Below are positions 11,930 to 21,651 of a DNA stretch of 64,000 bases, one piece after another. The notes beneath the pieces were generated by a model, which saw only the letters and a program-made list of their open reading frames with translations, did not search any database and had not been told where the DNA came from. The translations under genes and the position numbers were made by a program. Positions within the stretch are counted from its first letter, which is position 1. Each line of letters begins with the position of its first letter. Origin of the DNA: Planoprotostelium fungivorum (taxonomy: Eukaryota; Evosea; Variosea; Cavosteliida; Cavosteliaceae); the NCBI GenBank assembly GCA_003024175.1, contig MDYQ01000137.1:1-64000 (forward strand). Direction: 5' to 3'.

Positions 11930-12744
11930 GGATCGATAAATTGTAAAGCATGGAGTCTATGTTCTTTATTGTGGAAGATGTGGGGTGGTTCGATGTTGAG
12001 AAGGTTGATCATCACGACGATCGGGTGACGTCATCATGAAGAGGATGATGACGTTCAGGACGAGAAGACCTGATGATGATCTCTCGTGTGACGATCACGA
12101 TCAGAAGAGCACACATTGATGATGCTTCACAGATGATGTGATCTCACTTCTGCTGATGGATGCCATTCGGAATGATGTGATGATCGTCAACGACATTGTG
12201 GATTGATGTACCGCGAGCTGTGCTGTGAAAAATAAATCAGCGCAGACCATTTGTATGGGAGATTGGTGGTCTACACATTCACGACGATGATCACCAATAT
12301 CTACTCGCGATGAAGGTCGAGGATGGAGGTCTAACACTGTCGTTCAGAAGATGGAAGTGGAAGGATAGAATTCACTGTACGACGTCGTACTGCTTTCGGC
12401 ATCAGAAGAGATCGCGAGTGAGGCTCTTCTGTCGTGGCCTGTGCATCATTTCAAAATGAGTTGGAAGGCCATTACGCAACAAGATACTCAAGTGTGGAAG
12501 GTGAACATTGCACCTAATGGATGCTGGTGGAGGTATCTGGTGGTCCATGACCTAACATACATTACCAGATAGGTGACGTAAACCATCAGTGCTTTGCATG
12601 CTGAAGTCGTTTTCTGTTCCTCTTCCAGCACCGATTGTTGGGTGTGTGCTATAATCTTTAGACCTACGCATGCGCAGATTACGACTAAATCGTCTCATAC
12701 CCGCTCTACTCTCTTCTATTGCTATTCCAGTCTCCACACCACAT
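11930..12744. other. Intergenic between surface gene A and the transposon
   Basis: This holds the 3' flank of gene A, then sequence rich in GATGA runs (about 12000-12200). No gene is recognised on either strand. An open frame starting at 12594 merges with the transposase frame downstream but shows no family similarity before 12828. Confidence 0.5.
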
Positions 12745-12796
12745 TCTCTCTCTGCCAGGACCTAAAAAATAGCCCTGCCAGGGGCTCAAATTATTG
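12745..12796 (+). repeat. Left terminal inverted repeat of the piggyBac-like element
   Basis: Fifty-two bases that match the reverse complement of 14588-14639 with two mismatches. It starts TCTCTCTCTGCC and contains the direct subrepeat CTGCCAGG twice, separated by an A/T-rich spacer. Confidence 0.9.
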
Positions 12797-12827
12797 TGCT
12801 CATAGTTCCGCGTCCGCACACAGAGCC

Positions 12828-14577
12828 ATGGACGCACAGCTGATTGAGGGTCTGGCCTCCACAGTGGAACCAGATGCCAGAAGAATGGTTAGAGAGAGAA
12901 TTATCGAAGAAGAGCGTCGCACTGCAGAACGTGCCAGCCCAAGGTACGATCAGCTCGCATGCGATGATATTTTGACATTTTCTCATCAGATTGATGGACT
13001 ATTTCGACTGTGTCACACGGAACGGGTGGATAAACGTTACTTCTTCAAATGTATTCGCAAGAGAACAAGAGAAACCATTCTCAACCGCCAAACCGTTCGG
13101 AACTCGTAACTCCGTAACTCCGGCGTCAATTTTCCGGGGCCTCTTTGACCGCTCAGTGCAACAGGAAATTCGCGATTTCATGATCAACACCTTCCCTATC
13201 AACGAAAATACTGGGAAACGTCGCAAGATGGAGCTTCTGTCAGAGGACATTGAGAAATATGCTGCTATTCAACTTTCAGAGATGCACCTTGCCAAGCCGG
13301 ACCGCGCTCACTACCGTGCATGGCTGAACACCACGAATTTCTCCATCAGTCGTGATGAGAGGGTGGCAAAGTACATTGACGCCGATTGGGACAACATCTG
13401 GAAGATTCTGAACCTCAACTTTGAATCAGCCATCATACCGGGCGGAAATTCAACTGTCGACGAGACGATGCTCCCTTGGCACGGTTTTCATCCGATGATC
13501 GTCTACATCGAGGGTAAACCAGAGCCCGTAGGATGGAAAGCAGTCACTATGGCCGTGAAACTTGGTGTAGCGAGCCGTCCCTACCTCATTTCCTGCATCC
13601 CAGAGATTACAAAACACATCAAGCCGCATCAGGCCCTAGCAACCGTACGAGGGATAGCTCAGAGACACAAGTTATCTGTCTGTGGAGATCGATGGTTTGG
13701 TCGGGCAGGGTACATGGAATCATTCACAGGGACGGATTTTTTGACCTTCGGTATGAAGCTGACTGAGGATACACCGCTGTACACAATCATGCTGCACGGA
13801 TTACACGATGGACAGTTCCGAGTGTTTTCAAACGGTAAAATGCTAGTATCAGCCTACAGAGGAGACTCAGCGCTAATCGTAGCAACGTCAAACGCAACGA
13901 CAGATGTCACGGACGAGCGGAGAATTCCCATAACGATGTGGCGACCGAGATCTTCACCCAGCACTACTTCCTGATCATTCTAATGGGATGATTCTACAGA
14001 TCCGTGAGTGTTCTATTTGATAGATGTGAAAATTCGAAGAAAATTCAATTTGACGATTTGATAGATTTTTCCTCAGCCGACGCGTCCAAATATGACGACG
14101 TCAGAAGAGACAGCCTCAAGGAGTGTGCACGAAGGGATTTATCTATAAGTGAGTACGAAGATACCCCTGCATGTGATAATAACACCATTGAAATATGGTA
14201 ACAAGGCCGATCTTCTGGCGAGACTTATTTGTCACGATGCCCGACACGCCGACGACACCCACTGGCAAGAGAAACTCCGACGTTTTCTCCACGACACCGG
14301 CACGGTCAAGGATAACGAGTTGCCTACAGTCAACCAACTATATAAGGATACCGCTAAGCTGGTGGACACCTTCAATGCTACCCTAGGCACTGTCTCATTC
14401 GGCCATCGATCGGACAGATGGCAAATCGCATTTTTCCGTCACACTATCAAAATCGTTGCCGCGAACGCATGGGTGCTCTATTTGGACCAGAAGCCACATG
14501 ATTCTGAAGATATCTCGTTTGGCGACTTTATGAGAGAGATTTCGCTCGCCATCTTGGACCCAAGAGAGAGCAGATGA
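12828..14577 (+). CDS. piggyBac-type transposase
   Basis: ATG at 12828 opens a first exon ending AERASPR. A 46-nt intron (12944-12989) joins it to a long frame (12990-13974). The first catalytic Asp is in VDETMLPWHG (codon 13459), the second in CGDRWFGRAG (codon 13687). The third is most likely in KLVDTFNATL (codon 14365), followed by the C-terminal motif RWQIAFF...IKIVAANAWVLY typical of piggyBac transposases. Between 13974 and 14149 the frame changes. A good intron (14004-14076, GTGAGT to TTTTTCCTCAG) lies there, but it does not by itself rejoin the frames, so either another intron or decay is present. GNKADLLARL near 14190 resembles the second helix of a SAP DNA-binding motif. The distance between the second and third Asp is about twice that in insect piggyBac, suggesting an inserted segment. 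Confidence 0.8.
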
Positions 14578-14587
14578 CCTGACGGCA

Positions 14588-14639
14588 CAATAAATTGAAC
14601 CCCTGGCAGGGCTATTTTTTAGGTCCTGGCAGAGAGAGA
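14588..14639 (-). repeat. Right terminal inverted repeat of the piggyBac-like element
   Basis: The inverse copy of 12745-12796 (two mismatches in 52). It is followed by CAT at 14640-14642, which equals the three bases before the left end. Confidence 0.9.
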
Positions 14640-15298
14640 CATTAACGGAAGACGGATGTGTCTTATGTGCCCGACGCTGTTAATGAACTTTCCCTCTCAC
14701 ATTCGAATGAAAAAGGGGCGAACCTACACATAAGACGAAGGATGCGATGTCGATTTGTGAGATGTATTCATACGAGTAAAGCTTGAGACCCTGATGGTAG
14801 GTGTCCATCTCACCTACGTACCTTCTTTCCTTCCTCGACCTTGTGCTTCTTTCCCTCACCCATGAGATTCATCGACCTCTAGAGACCTCCTGTGGCAGCT
14901 GCCCACGACCACAAGAACTGATTCCGCCGTATCCACCTGCACGTGACCTTTTAGGCCATTTCTCCATCGACACACAGATCCGAATCCCTACCCATGTCTC
15001 TCAATTCCCCCTATCGAAGACTTATCCACGAGATCCACAACATAAACTCATCCAAGCAACGACATGCTTCCATAGGTCCTGAAGAATAGGGAAGCAGAGA
15101 CAGAGGACTGTGATACCATGCATGAAATATAGACAACGAGAGTGATGATCGGCTCAGCCGATAAAGAAATACTCTCTCTATAATATCGGCGCAAGATAAG
15201 AGCACAGGCATGGGCCGCTATCTGGCATCTCAACAAACCAAGCATCAAATGTCGGCACATTTCGACGTCTCAAAATTCCTTTTCATGACGGAAGAGGT
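14640..15298. other. Intergenic region upstream of surface gene B
   Basis: No gene recognised. It contains the inverted GCCGATAAA / TATCGGCGC pair (15157-15165, 15184-15192) that also precedes gene A. Short open frames are present but unconvincing. Confidence 0.5.
15157..15192 (+). promoter_or_regulatory. GCCGATAAA ... TATCGGCGC inverted pair upstream of surface gene B
   Basis: GCCGATAAA at 15157-15165 and TATCGGCGC at 15184-15192 lie 235 and 208 bp before the ATG at 15392. Orientation and spacing match the pair before gene A closely (starts 27 versus 31 bp apart). Confidence 0.45.
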
Positions 15299-15391
15299 GT
15301 CACAACCGTAATCGTCGCGGTTGCTACCGCATGGATGACGAATGCGCAAATTGGCTCGTCATCCACTCATTTTCAGGCAGCGTCACAAACG
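15299..15391 (+). promoter_or_regulatory. Conserved 93-bp upstream block of surface gene B
   Basis: Nearly identical to 21558-21651 upstream of gene D. It starts GTCACAACCGTAA, contains CGCGGTTGCTACCGCATGGA, and ends TTTTCAGGCAGC just before the ATG. AACCG and CGGTT form an inverted pair at its left end. TTTTCAG could be the acceptor of a 5' UTR intron or the transcript start region; gene C shares only that last part. Confidence 0.6.
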
Positions 15392-16780
15392 ATGAACACA
15401 AAGCTCGCTCTCTTACTCTGCCTCTTCGCCGCTTTCGTCGCTGCAGACCTCTCCGGATCAGCCCAGGTCACGGCCAACAGCAACACTGCTGCTTCCGCTA
15501 CTCTTGGTGGTGACCCCACTTTGGTTGCCATCTCCGCCCTCCTTCCTTCTCTGTCTGTGACCTCCAATGCCACTGGAACCGTCACTTTCGCCCTGAGGAC
15601 AGCCAACATCTTCAACATCATCACCCAGGCTGGAGGCGCTTTCACCTTCTCTGGAGGTGTCTCCTTCGATGGCACAGGAAACTCCAACGGAGCCTCTGGA
15701 TCTGCCGGTGTCTTTGCTAATGCTGGCTTCGCCGGAGGTGTCACTGGTATCTTGAACATCGCCGCCAACCTCCTCGCTCTCCAGCTCGATGTCTCCTTCA
15801 AGGATGGTAACGGAAACGCCGCCGCCGCTCAGCTGACCGTCTCTGGAACTTTCGCCAAGTTGGCCGCCAACGGCAACTTGCAGGTCGGACTGTTCGCCAG
15901 CTCTTCTGACAGCGTCTCCTCTGGTGGCTCTTCTGCTAGCACCTCTAGCTCTGCCACTGTGGCCGGAACCGTGCCCTACAGCATCAACACTGATGGCAGC
16001 TACAGCTACACCGTGGTCGTTCCCGCTCAGACGACCACTTTCATCATCAAGCCATTCGACGCCACTCAGGCCAAGTCTTCCAACAACGGAGCCACCGCCG
16101 CCTCTTCTGGCTCTTCCTCTTTCTCTACCTCTGGCTTCATCCCCGTCGCCCTTGGCTACGACTTCAACCTCCAGGGAGGACAGCAGTACGCCTTTGGAAA
16201 CAACATCCAGGTGACACCTTCTGCCTCTTCTGGCTCAGCCGGTACCCTGAAGGTCCAGTTCAACGGCTTCTTGAACGGCGCCACCACCGCTGGTAACTCT
16301 GGCTCCACCTCCAGCCAGTCTAAGCCTCCCAACTCTGCCAGCGCCAGCACTGGATCGAACTTGTTCTTCAACGGCTACTACCAGTTCACTGGCAGCAGCA
16401 GCGCCAACAACGTCATCCAGTTCTCTGCCCCTGCCAGCAGCACGAACCTCTTCACCAACACCACCACATCTACCTCTGGCAGCACCACCAGCAGCGCTAG
16501 CGCCAGCGCCTCCGTCAACTCTGTTGGACAGGCCGTCGCCGCTGGTCAAGCCAAGCTCTCTTGGTACAAGTCCACTGCCTCTGGATCTGCCGAGGCCGGT
16601 GCTTCCTGGGCCAGACAGGCTTCCACCTCCACGTACAGCGCCAGTGCCGGACTGAAGGTGTACGCCTCGGTCAGCAGCTACTCTCAGTGGACTGTTGCCT
16701 CTTCCAACGGAGCCGCCACCGCTCTGCAGTACGCCATCGGCACTCTGCTCCTGTCCGCTCTGTTGGTCATCTCCTTTTAA
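15392..16780 (+). CDS. GPI-anchored-type surface protein, array copy B
   Basis: This is an intronless frame of 462 residues starting with the signal peptide MNTKLALLLCLFAAFVAA. An upstream in-frame ATG exists at 15335, but the conserved leader and gene D point to 15392. The first about 60 codons are almost identical to gene D, while the C-terminal hydrophobic signal (GTLLLSALLVISF) is closer to gene A, so the copy is a mosaic. The shared core LGYDFNLQGGQQYAFGNNIQ lies at about 16150-16210, GYYQFTGSSS near 16372 and SSYSQWTVAS near 16675. A polyA signal (AATAAA) is at about 16787. It is probably a cell-surface protein of unknown function. The 3' two-fifths, from about 16156, recurs almost exactly after the assembly gap. 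Confidence 0.85.
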   Translation: MNTKLALLLCLFAAFVAADLSGSAQVTANSNTAASATLGGDPTLVAISALLPSLSVTSNATGTVTFALRTANIFNIITQAGGAFTFSGGVSFDGTGNSNGASGSAGVFANAGFAGGVTGILNIAANLLALQLDVSFKDGNGNAAAAQLTVSGTFAKLAANGNLQVGLFASSSDSVSSGGSSASTSSSATVAGTVPYSINTDGSYSYTVVVPAQTTTFIIKPFDATQAKSSNNGATAASSGSSSFSTSGFIPVALGYDFNLQGGQQYAFGNNIQVTPSASSGSAGTLKVQFNGFLNGATTAGNSGSTSSQSKPPNSASASTGSNLFFNGYYQFTGSSSANNVIQFSAPASSTNLFTNTTTSTSGSTTSSASASASVNSVGQAVAAGQAKLSWYKSTASGSAEAGASWARQASTSTYSASAGLKVYASVSSYSQWTVASSNGAATALQYAIGTLLLSALLVISF

Positions 16781-17161
16781 GAGATGAATAAAACTTGCAA
16801 CCGTGTAGATGTTTCGATTCGACTCTGTGATGTCGGGCGATGATGACGATCATCGTGGGCGAACGATGACGAGACGAAGAGTAGAGAGGAGACGAAGAGT
16901 AGAGAGTAGAGAGGAGTAGAAAGTAGAGGAGACGAAGAGTAGAGAGGAGAGGAGACGAAGAGTAGAGAGTATAGAGGAGACGAAGAGACGAGATGATGGT
17001 GTCAGCATGAGATCGTCGATGCAAGGGGTTTCTTTCATGATCTTTATGTGAGGGGAGACAATTGGAAGACTGAACGTCACCGGTGTAGTCCTGACGGAGG
17101 GAATCGAAAGTGGTGAGATTGTTCGTGTTGGGTGATTGATCATGGTGAAGATGATGGTGAT
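16781..17161. other. 3' flank of surface gene B with purine-rich minisatellite
   Basis: After the stop codon and polyA signal, 16868-16998 is a strand-asymmetric purine tract built from GACGAAGAGTAGAGAG-like units of variable length. The sequence ends abruptly at the undetermined base 17162. The whole flank is repeated at 17788-18168. Confidence 0.75.
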
Positions 17162-17162
17162 N
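17162..17162. other. Single undetermined base (assembly join)
   Basis: The only n in the window. Left of it the sequence is the 3' flank of gene B; right of it the sequence jumps back into the middle of a surface-gene coding region. This is what two overlapping contigs placed end to end would look like. Confidence 0.9.
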
Positions 17163-17163
17163 C

Positions 17164-17787
17164 TACGACTACAACCTGCAGGGAGGACAGCAGTACGCCT
17201 TTGGAAACAACATCCAGGTGACACCCACCGCCTCTTCTGGCTCAGCCGGTACCCTGAAGGTCCAGTTCAACGGCTTCTTGAACGGCGCCACCACCGCTGG
17301 TAACTCTGGCTCCACCTCCAGCCAGTCTAAGCCTCCCAACTCTGCCAGCGCCAGCACTGGATCGAACTTGTTCTTCAACGGCTACTACCAGTTCACTGGC
17401 AGCAGCAGCGCCAACAACGTCATCCAGTTCTCTGCCCCTGCCAGCAGCACGAACCTCTTCACCAACACCACCACATCTACCTCTGGCAGCACCACCAGCA
17501 GCGCTAGCGCCAGCGCCTCCGTCAACTCTGTTGGACAGGCCGTCGCCGCTGGTCAAGCCAAGCTCTCTTGGTACAAGTCCACTGCCTCTGGATCTGCCGA
17601 GGCCGGTGCTTCCTGGGCCAGACAGGCTTCCACCTCCACGTACAGCGCCAGTGCCGGACTGAAGGTGTACGCCTCGGTCAGCAGCTACTCTCAGTGGACT
17701 GTTGCCTCTTCCAACGGAGCCGCCACCGCTCTGCAGTACGCCATCGGCACTCTGCTCCTGTCCGCTCTGTTGGTCATCTCCTTTTAA
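17164..17787 (+). pseudogene. Partial surface-gene copy (B'), probably an assembly duplicate of copy B
   Basis: The frame enters without a start at YDYNLQGGQQYAFGNN and runs to the stop at 17787. From about 17240 onward, coding sequence and 3' flank equal 16233-17161 with a constant offset of 1007 bp. The first about 75 bases instead match gene D (YDYNL, and ACACCCACCGCC rather than ACACCTTCTGCC). It lacks the N-terminal half, signal peptide and promoter. I regard it as the duplicated end of a neighbouring contig rather than a real truncated gene, but a recent tandem duplication cannot be excluded. Confidence 0.8.
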
Positions 17788-19061
17788 GAGATGAATAAAA
17801 CTTGCAACCGTGTAGATGTTTCGATTCGACTCTGTGATGTCGGGCGATGATGACGATCATCGTGGGCGAACGATGACGAGACGAAGAGTAGAGAGGAGAC
17901 GAAGAGTAGAGAGTAGAGAGGAGTAGAAAGTAGAGGAGACGAAGAGTAGAGAGGAGAGGAGACGAAGAGTAGAGAGTATAGAGGAGACGAAGAGACGAGA
18001 TGATGGTGTCAGCATGAGATCGTCGATGCAAGGGGTTTCTTTCATGATCTTTATGTGAGGGGAGACAATTGGAAGACTGAACGTCACCGGTGTAGTCCTG
18101 ACGGAGGGAATCGAAAGTGGTGAGATTGTTCGTGTTGGGTGATTGATCATGGTGAAGATGATGGTGATGATGGGTTTCAGGATATCCATCAGATCATCTG
18201 ACAGCGTCGACGAAGGCATCGAGTAAAGGTTTACCTTGGAATATTCGGCCGCAGGCGGAGACGACGAGAGATACACTGTAAGGTCTTGATGGTGCATCGT
18301 CTCTCCCTTCTTTCGTGCACATCATCGGATCCAATCTTCAACTCGTTGTCATGATGACTCTCACAGGCTTACGACCATGCGTAGTCGTCTGTCACTTCAC
18401 AGTTGAGAACGTTGCGACTCTCCATGTCACAGGCGAAGCAGGATGACATTCCTGTTTGGATGATTACTCAAGAAAATGTAGAAACGGATCTTCGTCAAAC
18501 CATATAGAAAACATCCTCCTTCCTCACTTGGATATGACCTGAATGCATGAGAATCGGTGTCTTTCTGAGATGTGGATTCCCACTCGGACGTTCTGCTTAC
18601 GTTGTATAGGCAACGCCAACTAGGGCAATCTGTCTCAAGCATTGTTCTTACCATTTCGATATTTTGAAATCCAAGAGTGAAGTCGAAGGACTCATTGTCA
18701 GTTGAATCGTCACCTCGATTGAGATCTATTTCCGTTATCGATGCTCTATCATCCGCAACATTAGCCGATCGACAATCGGGTCGATGATGTGTTCGTTGTT
18801 TGCGAAACAGATAAAATTTAAATGCCTCCATGGAGCCTCACACATCTCGACGAGACAGCTGATTTGCCCTGGTCCACACCATGTCGAACTTGGATACAGA
18901 ACGTGACTGACAGATCCTGGTCTCCTTCTACAGATAAGTTAATCCCATCGCCTTTACCGCACATACCTCGTTAGTTAACGTGTGTTGTGAAGAAGCTGCT
19001 TGCGTCATACTGGAATTCGAAATCATCCCCTGCAATCTCACTTTTCAGGCAGCACAAAACG
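17788..19061. other. Repeated 3' flank, then intergenic region upstream of surface gene C
   Basis: 17788-18168 repeats 16781-17161, including the purine minisatellite. From 18169 the sequence is unique. A 134-codon open frame on the minus strand (18831 to 18427) has mixed composition and no family I recognise. The leader before gene C ends CTTTTCAGGCAGCACAAAACG, matching the end of the gene B and D leaders. Confidence 0.55.
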
Positions 19062-20483
19062 ATGAACATCAAGTCGGCCATCCTCCTCTTAACTGTCGCA
19101 ACTCTCGCAGCTGGTCAGATCCAGGCCTCCGGCAACGTTGCTGCCAACACGGCCACCACACTGCCATTCAGTAACACTGGCCTACCCATCTTCAACCCTC
19201 TCGTCACTGTTCTTCCCTCTCTTAACGTGACCTCATCCACCGCTGGAAAGATCACCATCACCGTCAATACAGCCAGTGTCAACACCATCTTGACTTCGGC
19301 TCAGTCGACCGGTTTCGCTGGAGGATTGAACGTTGATGCCAACGGTAATCTCGGAGGAGTCTTCGCCAACGCCGCCTTCACTGGCAGTCTCACCGGAGCC
19401 ACCAACTTGTTTGGTTCCATCTCGAATGCTCTGTCCTCCCTCTCATTGGCCATCACATTCACCGATGGAAACAACAACCCCGCCGCCACAACTCTGACCA
19501 TCTCCGGATCCTTTGGAACATTAGCCGCCAGCGGCACCCTCCAAGTCGGTCTCTTCGCATCGGCCAATGATTACACCGCCGTCAATGGCAACAGCGGCTC
19601 GGCATCCGCCAACGCCAACGTCTACGGAGCCGTCCCCTACAGCATCTCTGCCGGAGGACAGACTTACACCTACACCCTCAACATCCCCGCATCTGGATCT
19701 CTCAACAACATCTTCATCAAGCCGTTCGACCCCACTCAGGCCAAGGCCTCCAACAACGGAGCCACCGCCGCCTCTTCTGGCTCTTCCTCTTTCTCTACCG
19801 CCTCCTTCGTCCCCGTCGCCCTCGGCTACGACTTCAACCTGCAGGGAGGACAGCAGTACGCCTTTGGAAACAACATCCAGGTGACACCCTCTGCCTCTTC
19901 TGGCTCCACCGCCGGCACTCTCAACGTCAAATTCAACGGACTCTTCAACGGTGCAGTCGGAGGCAACGCCTCCGCCTCCCACGCCCCCAACGCCGCCAGC
20001 GGCAGCACCTCCAACTACGTCTTCCTTAGTGGCTCATACCAATTCACCGGCAGCAACAACGCCAACAACGTCATCCAATTCACATCCGCGCCCAGCACGA
20101 CCAACAACCTCTTTACGAACGCCACGGCAGGAGCCAACGCCGCCGCCACCGTTTCCACCACCGCCGTCGGCCAGGCCATCAACGCGGGCAAGTTGACCCT
20201 CTCTTGGTTCAAGTCCACGGCAACGGGTGCCGCCGAGACCGGTGCGACCTGGGTCAAGGTCGCCTCGACTTCCACTTATGATGCCACGGCGGGAGTCAAG
20301 GTGTACGCTACGGTCAGCAGCTACTCTCAGTGGACTGTTGCTTCTGCTGATGCTGGTTCTGGAACGAATTCTACCAGCGTCTCTGGAACAGTGAACCCCA
20401 CCGGTAATAACGGAGTGGCATCGGGGCTGCAGTACACTCTGGCCACTCTTCTCTTCTCTGCCCTCTTGTTGGTTGCCTTCTAG
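19062..20483 (+). CDS. GPI-anchored-type surface protein, array copy C
   Basis: This is an intronless frame of 473 residues with signal peptide MNIKSAILLLTVATLAAG (start 19062 chosen for this; an in-frame ATG-less extension upstream has no signal). The N-terminal third diverges from copies A, B and D, while the core LGYDFNLQGGQQYAFGNNIQ (about 19825-19885), FLSGSYQFTGS and SSYSQWTVAS are conserved to the DNA level. The C-terminus has a Ser/Thr/Asn spacer (TNSTSVSGTVNPTGN) before the hydrophobic tail LQYTLATLLFSALLLVAF, a layout shared with copy D. Function unknown; predicted secreted and GPI-linked. A GATAAAA polyA-like signal follows at about 20493. Confidence 0.85.
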   Translation: MNIKSAILLLTVATLAAGQIQASGNVAANTATTLPFSNTGLPIFNPLVTVLPSLNVTSSTAGKITITVNTASVNTILTSAQSTGFAGGLNVDANGNLGGVFANAAFTGSLTGATNLFGSISNALSSLSLAITFTDGNNNPAATTLTISGSFGTLAASGTLQVGLFASANDYTAVNGNSGSASANANVYGAVPYSISAGGQTYTYTLNIPASGSLNNIFIKPFDPTQAKASNNGATAASSGSSSFSTASFVPVALGYDFNLQGGQQYAFGNNIQVTPSASSGSTAGTLNVKFNGLFNGAVGGNASASHAPNAASGSTSNYVFLSGSYQFTGSNNANNVIQFTSAPSTTNNLFTNATAGANAAATVSTTAVGQAINAGKLTLSWFKSTATGAAETGATWVKVASTSTYDATAGVKVYATVSSYSQWTVASADAGSGTNSTSVSGTVNPTGNNGVASGLQYTLATLLFSALLLVAF

Positions 20484-21557
20484 AAAGTGGATCGATAAAA
20501 ACCATGTATCTGAAATTGTCTTTCGTTGAAGGTGTGGAGGAGCGAGAGAAGGGCGATGAGTTCAAGTGTGATGTGATGATGGGGATGAGACACGGTGATG
20601 AACGACGATGATGGATGTACGAAGAGGGAAGAATCATCATGATTCATCGTGACGCATGATGATGTGTAGGAGATTTATCGAGTTCAGTGTCCATCGGGAG
20701 GAGAGTGCCTATTCACGTAGAGAAGGAAAATGATATCCTCACCAAGGTCCTTCTCGATGTGTATGGAGATGATGTCACTCGATGGCTTACATCCTGCACT
20801 CTCCAATTGCTGCGGATACTGAGGTGATCATCCCAGCGATGATCACGACTATTGCATTCTCACCTTTGAGATAAATGCGATGGTGATTCGCGGAATGAGT
20901 TTCAAGGAAGGTGCCTCCTCCTTCTGGGTGATCTACCATCTCGAAATAAATGGTTGAGACTGCCCGTTGGTAATGTCTATAACGGCATCAGAAGGTGACG
21001 AGAACGTAAAGCTCTCTACCTGTGGTATGGGAGTTCCAAGGCCAAATTGACGATTGCATCTTCTTCTCCTTCCACGACCTATATTAGGCTCGATTGATAC
21101 CTCACGATGAACCGCGAGTGACTCAAAGGGAGAACGGCTGCGGGATTACATATCATCACCCATTTACGATCAGATCCTTCTTAGGTTGCCGTGGGTTATT
21201 TTGGAGGGAATAAGAGGACCCTGCAAGCGCATTTATCTGGCCGTATCCAAACTGTTATGACCGAACTAGTTCAGAACTGCGCACAAATGTAATAGAAATA
21301 TCAGTTCCCACATGTTAACTGTCTTCATCAGATGGCATCGACGCCCTAGTCACGACTTGTGTTCAGATGAAACCTGGCCGATGTTTCGGCTATTGTAGAG
21401 TCGGTATAGGGAGAGTATTCATCGCCGATAAACCGACCGCTGACACCTGACGTCCGGAATGAGCCAAACACAGGCGATTTGTGTTTTATCATTTCCTTAT
21501 GGAGCAGTTTCATCTGCAGATTGCGACATGCTTATTATTTCTAGGTAACAAAGCAGG
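20484..21557. other. Intergenic region upstream of surface gene D
   Basis: About 1.07 kb with no recognisable gene on either strand; GATGA-rich on the left. It contains the GCCGATAAA element at 21423-21432 and the start of the conserved leader block. Confidence 0.5.
21423..21432 (+). promoter_or_regulatory. CGCCGATAAA element upstream of surface gene D
   Basis: Lies 229 bp before the ATG at 21652, the same distance class as in genes A and B. A weaker inverted partner (TTTCGGC) lies about 38 bp further upstream. Confidence 0.4.
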
Positions 21558-21651
21558 GTCACAACCGTAACTGACGCGGTTGCTACCGCATGGATGACCA
21601 AATGCGCAATTTGGCTCGTCATCCACTCATTTTCAGGCAGCGTCACAAACG
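21558..21651 (+). promoter_or_regulatory. Conserved 94-bp upstream block of surface gene D
   Basis: Matches 15299-15391 upstream of gene B with a few substitutions and one indel, up to the start codon. The conservation outside coding sequence implies a recent duplication that carried the promoter, or selection on the leader. Confidence 0.6.

Larger units (their letters stand above)
12745..14639 (+). mobile_element. piggyBac-like DNA transposon, 1.9 kb, with 52-bp terminal inverted repeats
   Basis: Both ends carry near-identical 52-bp inverted repeats (12745-12796 and 14588-14639, two mismatches) beginning TCTCTCTCTGCCAGGACC and containing two CTGCCAGG units. The single gene inside encodes a DDD transposase of the piggyBac (DDE_Tnp_1_7) type. 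The flanking direct repeat is CAT (12742-12744 and 14640-14642), or ACAT if one end base is shared, not the TTAA typical of piggyBac. The near-identical ends suggest a recent insertion between surface genes A and B. The right repeat supplies an AATAAA signal (about 14589) for the transposase transcript. Confidence 0.88.

Noticed and set aside
14641-14646. TTAA beside the right end of the piggyBac-like element
   Set aside because: A TTAA occurs at 14643-14646, but none is at the left end, so it is not a target duplication; CAT/ACAT fits both ends.
17164-17787. Copy B' as a fifth surface gene
   Set aside because: No start, signal peptide or promoter, and the block repeats gene B exactly up to the n; treated as an assembly duplicate.
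18427-18831. 134-codon minus-strand frame between surface genes
   Set aside because: No recognisable family, no introns or signals, and it lies in the promoter region of gene C; kept only as a note.
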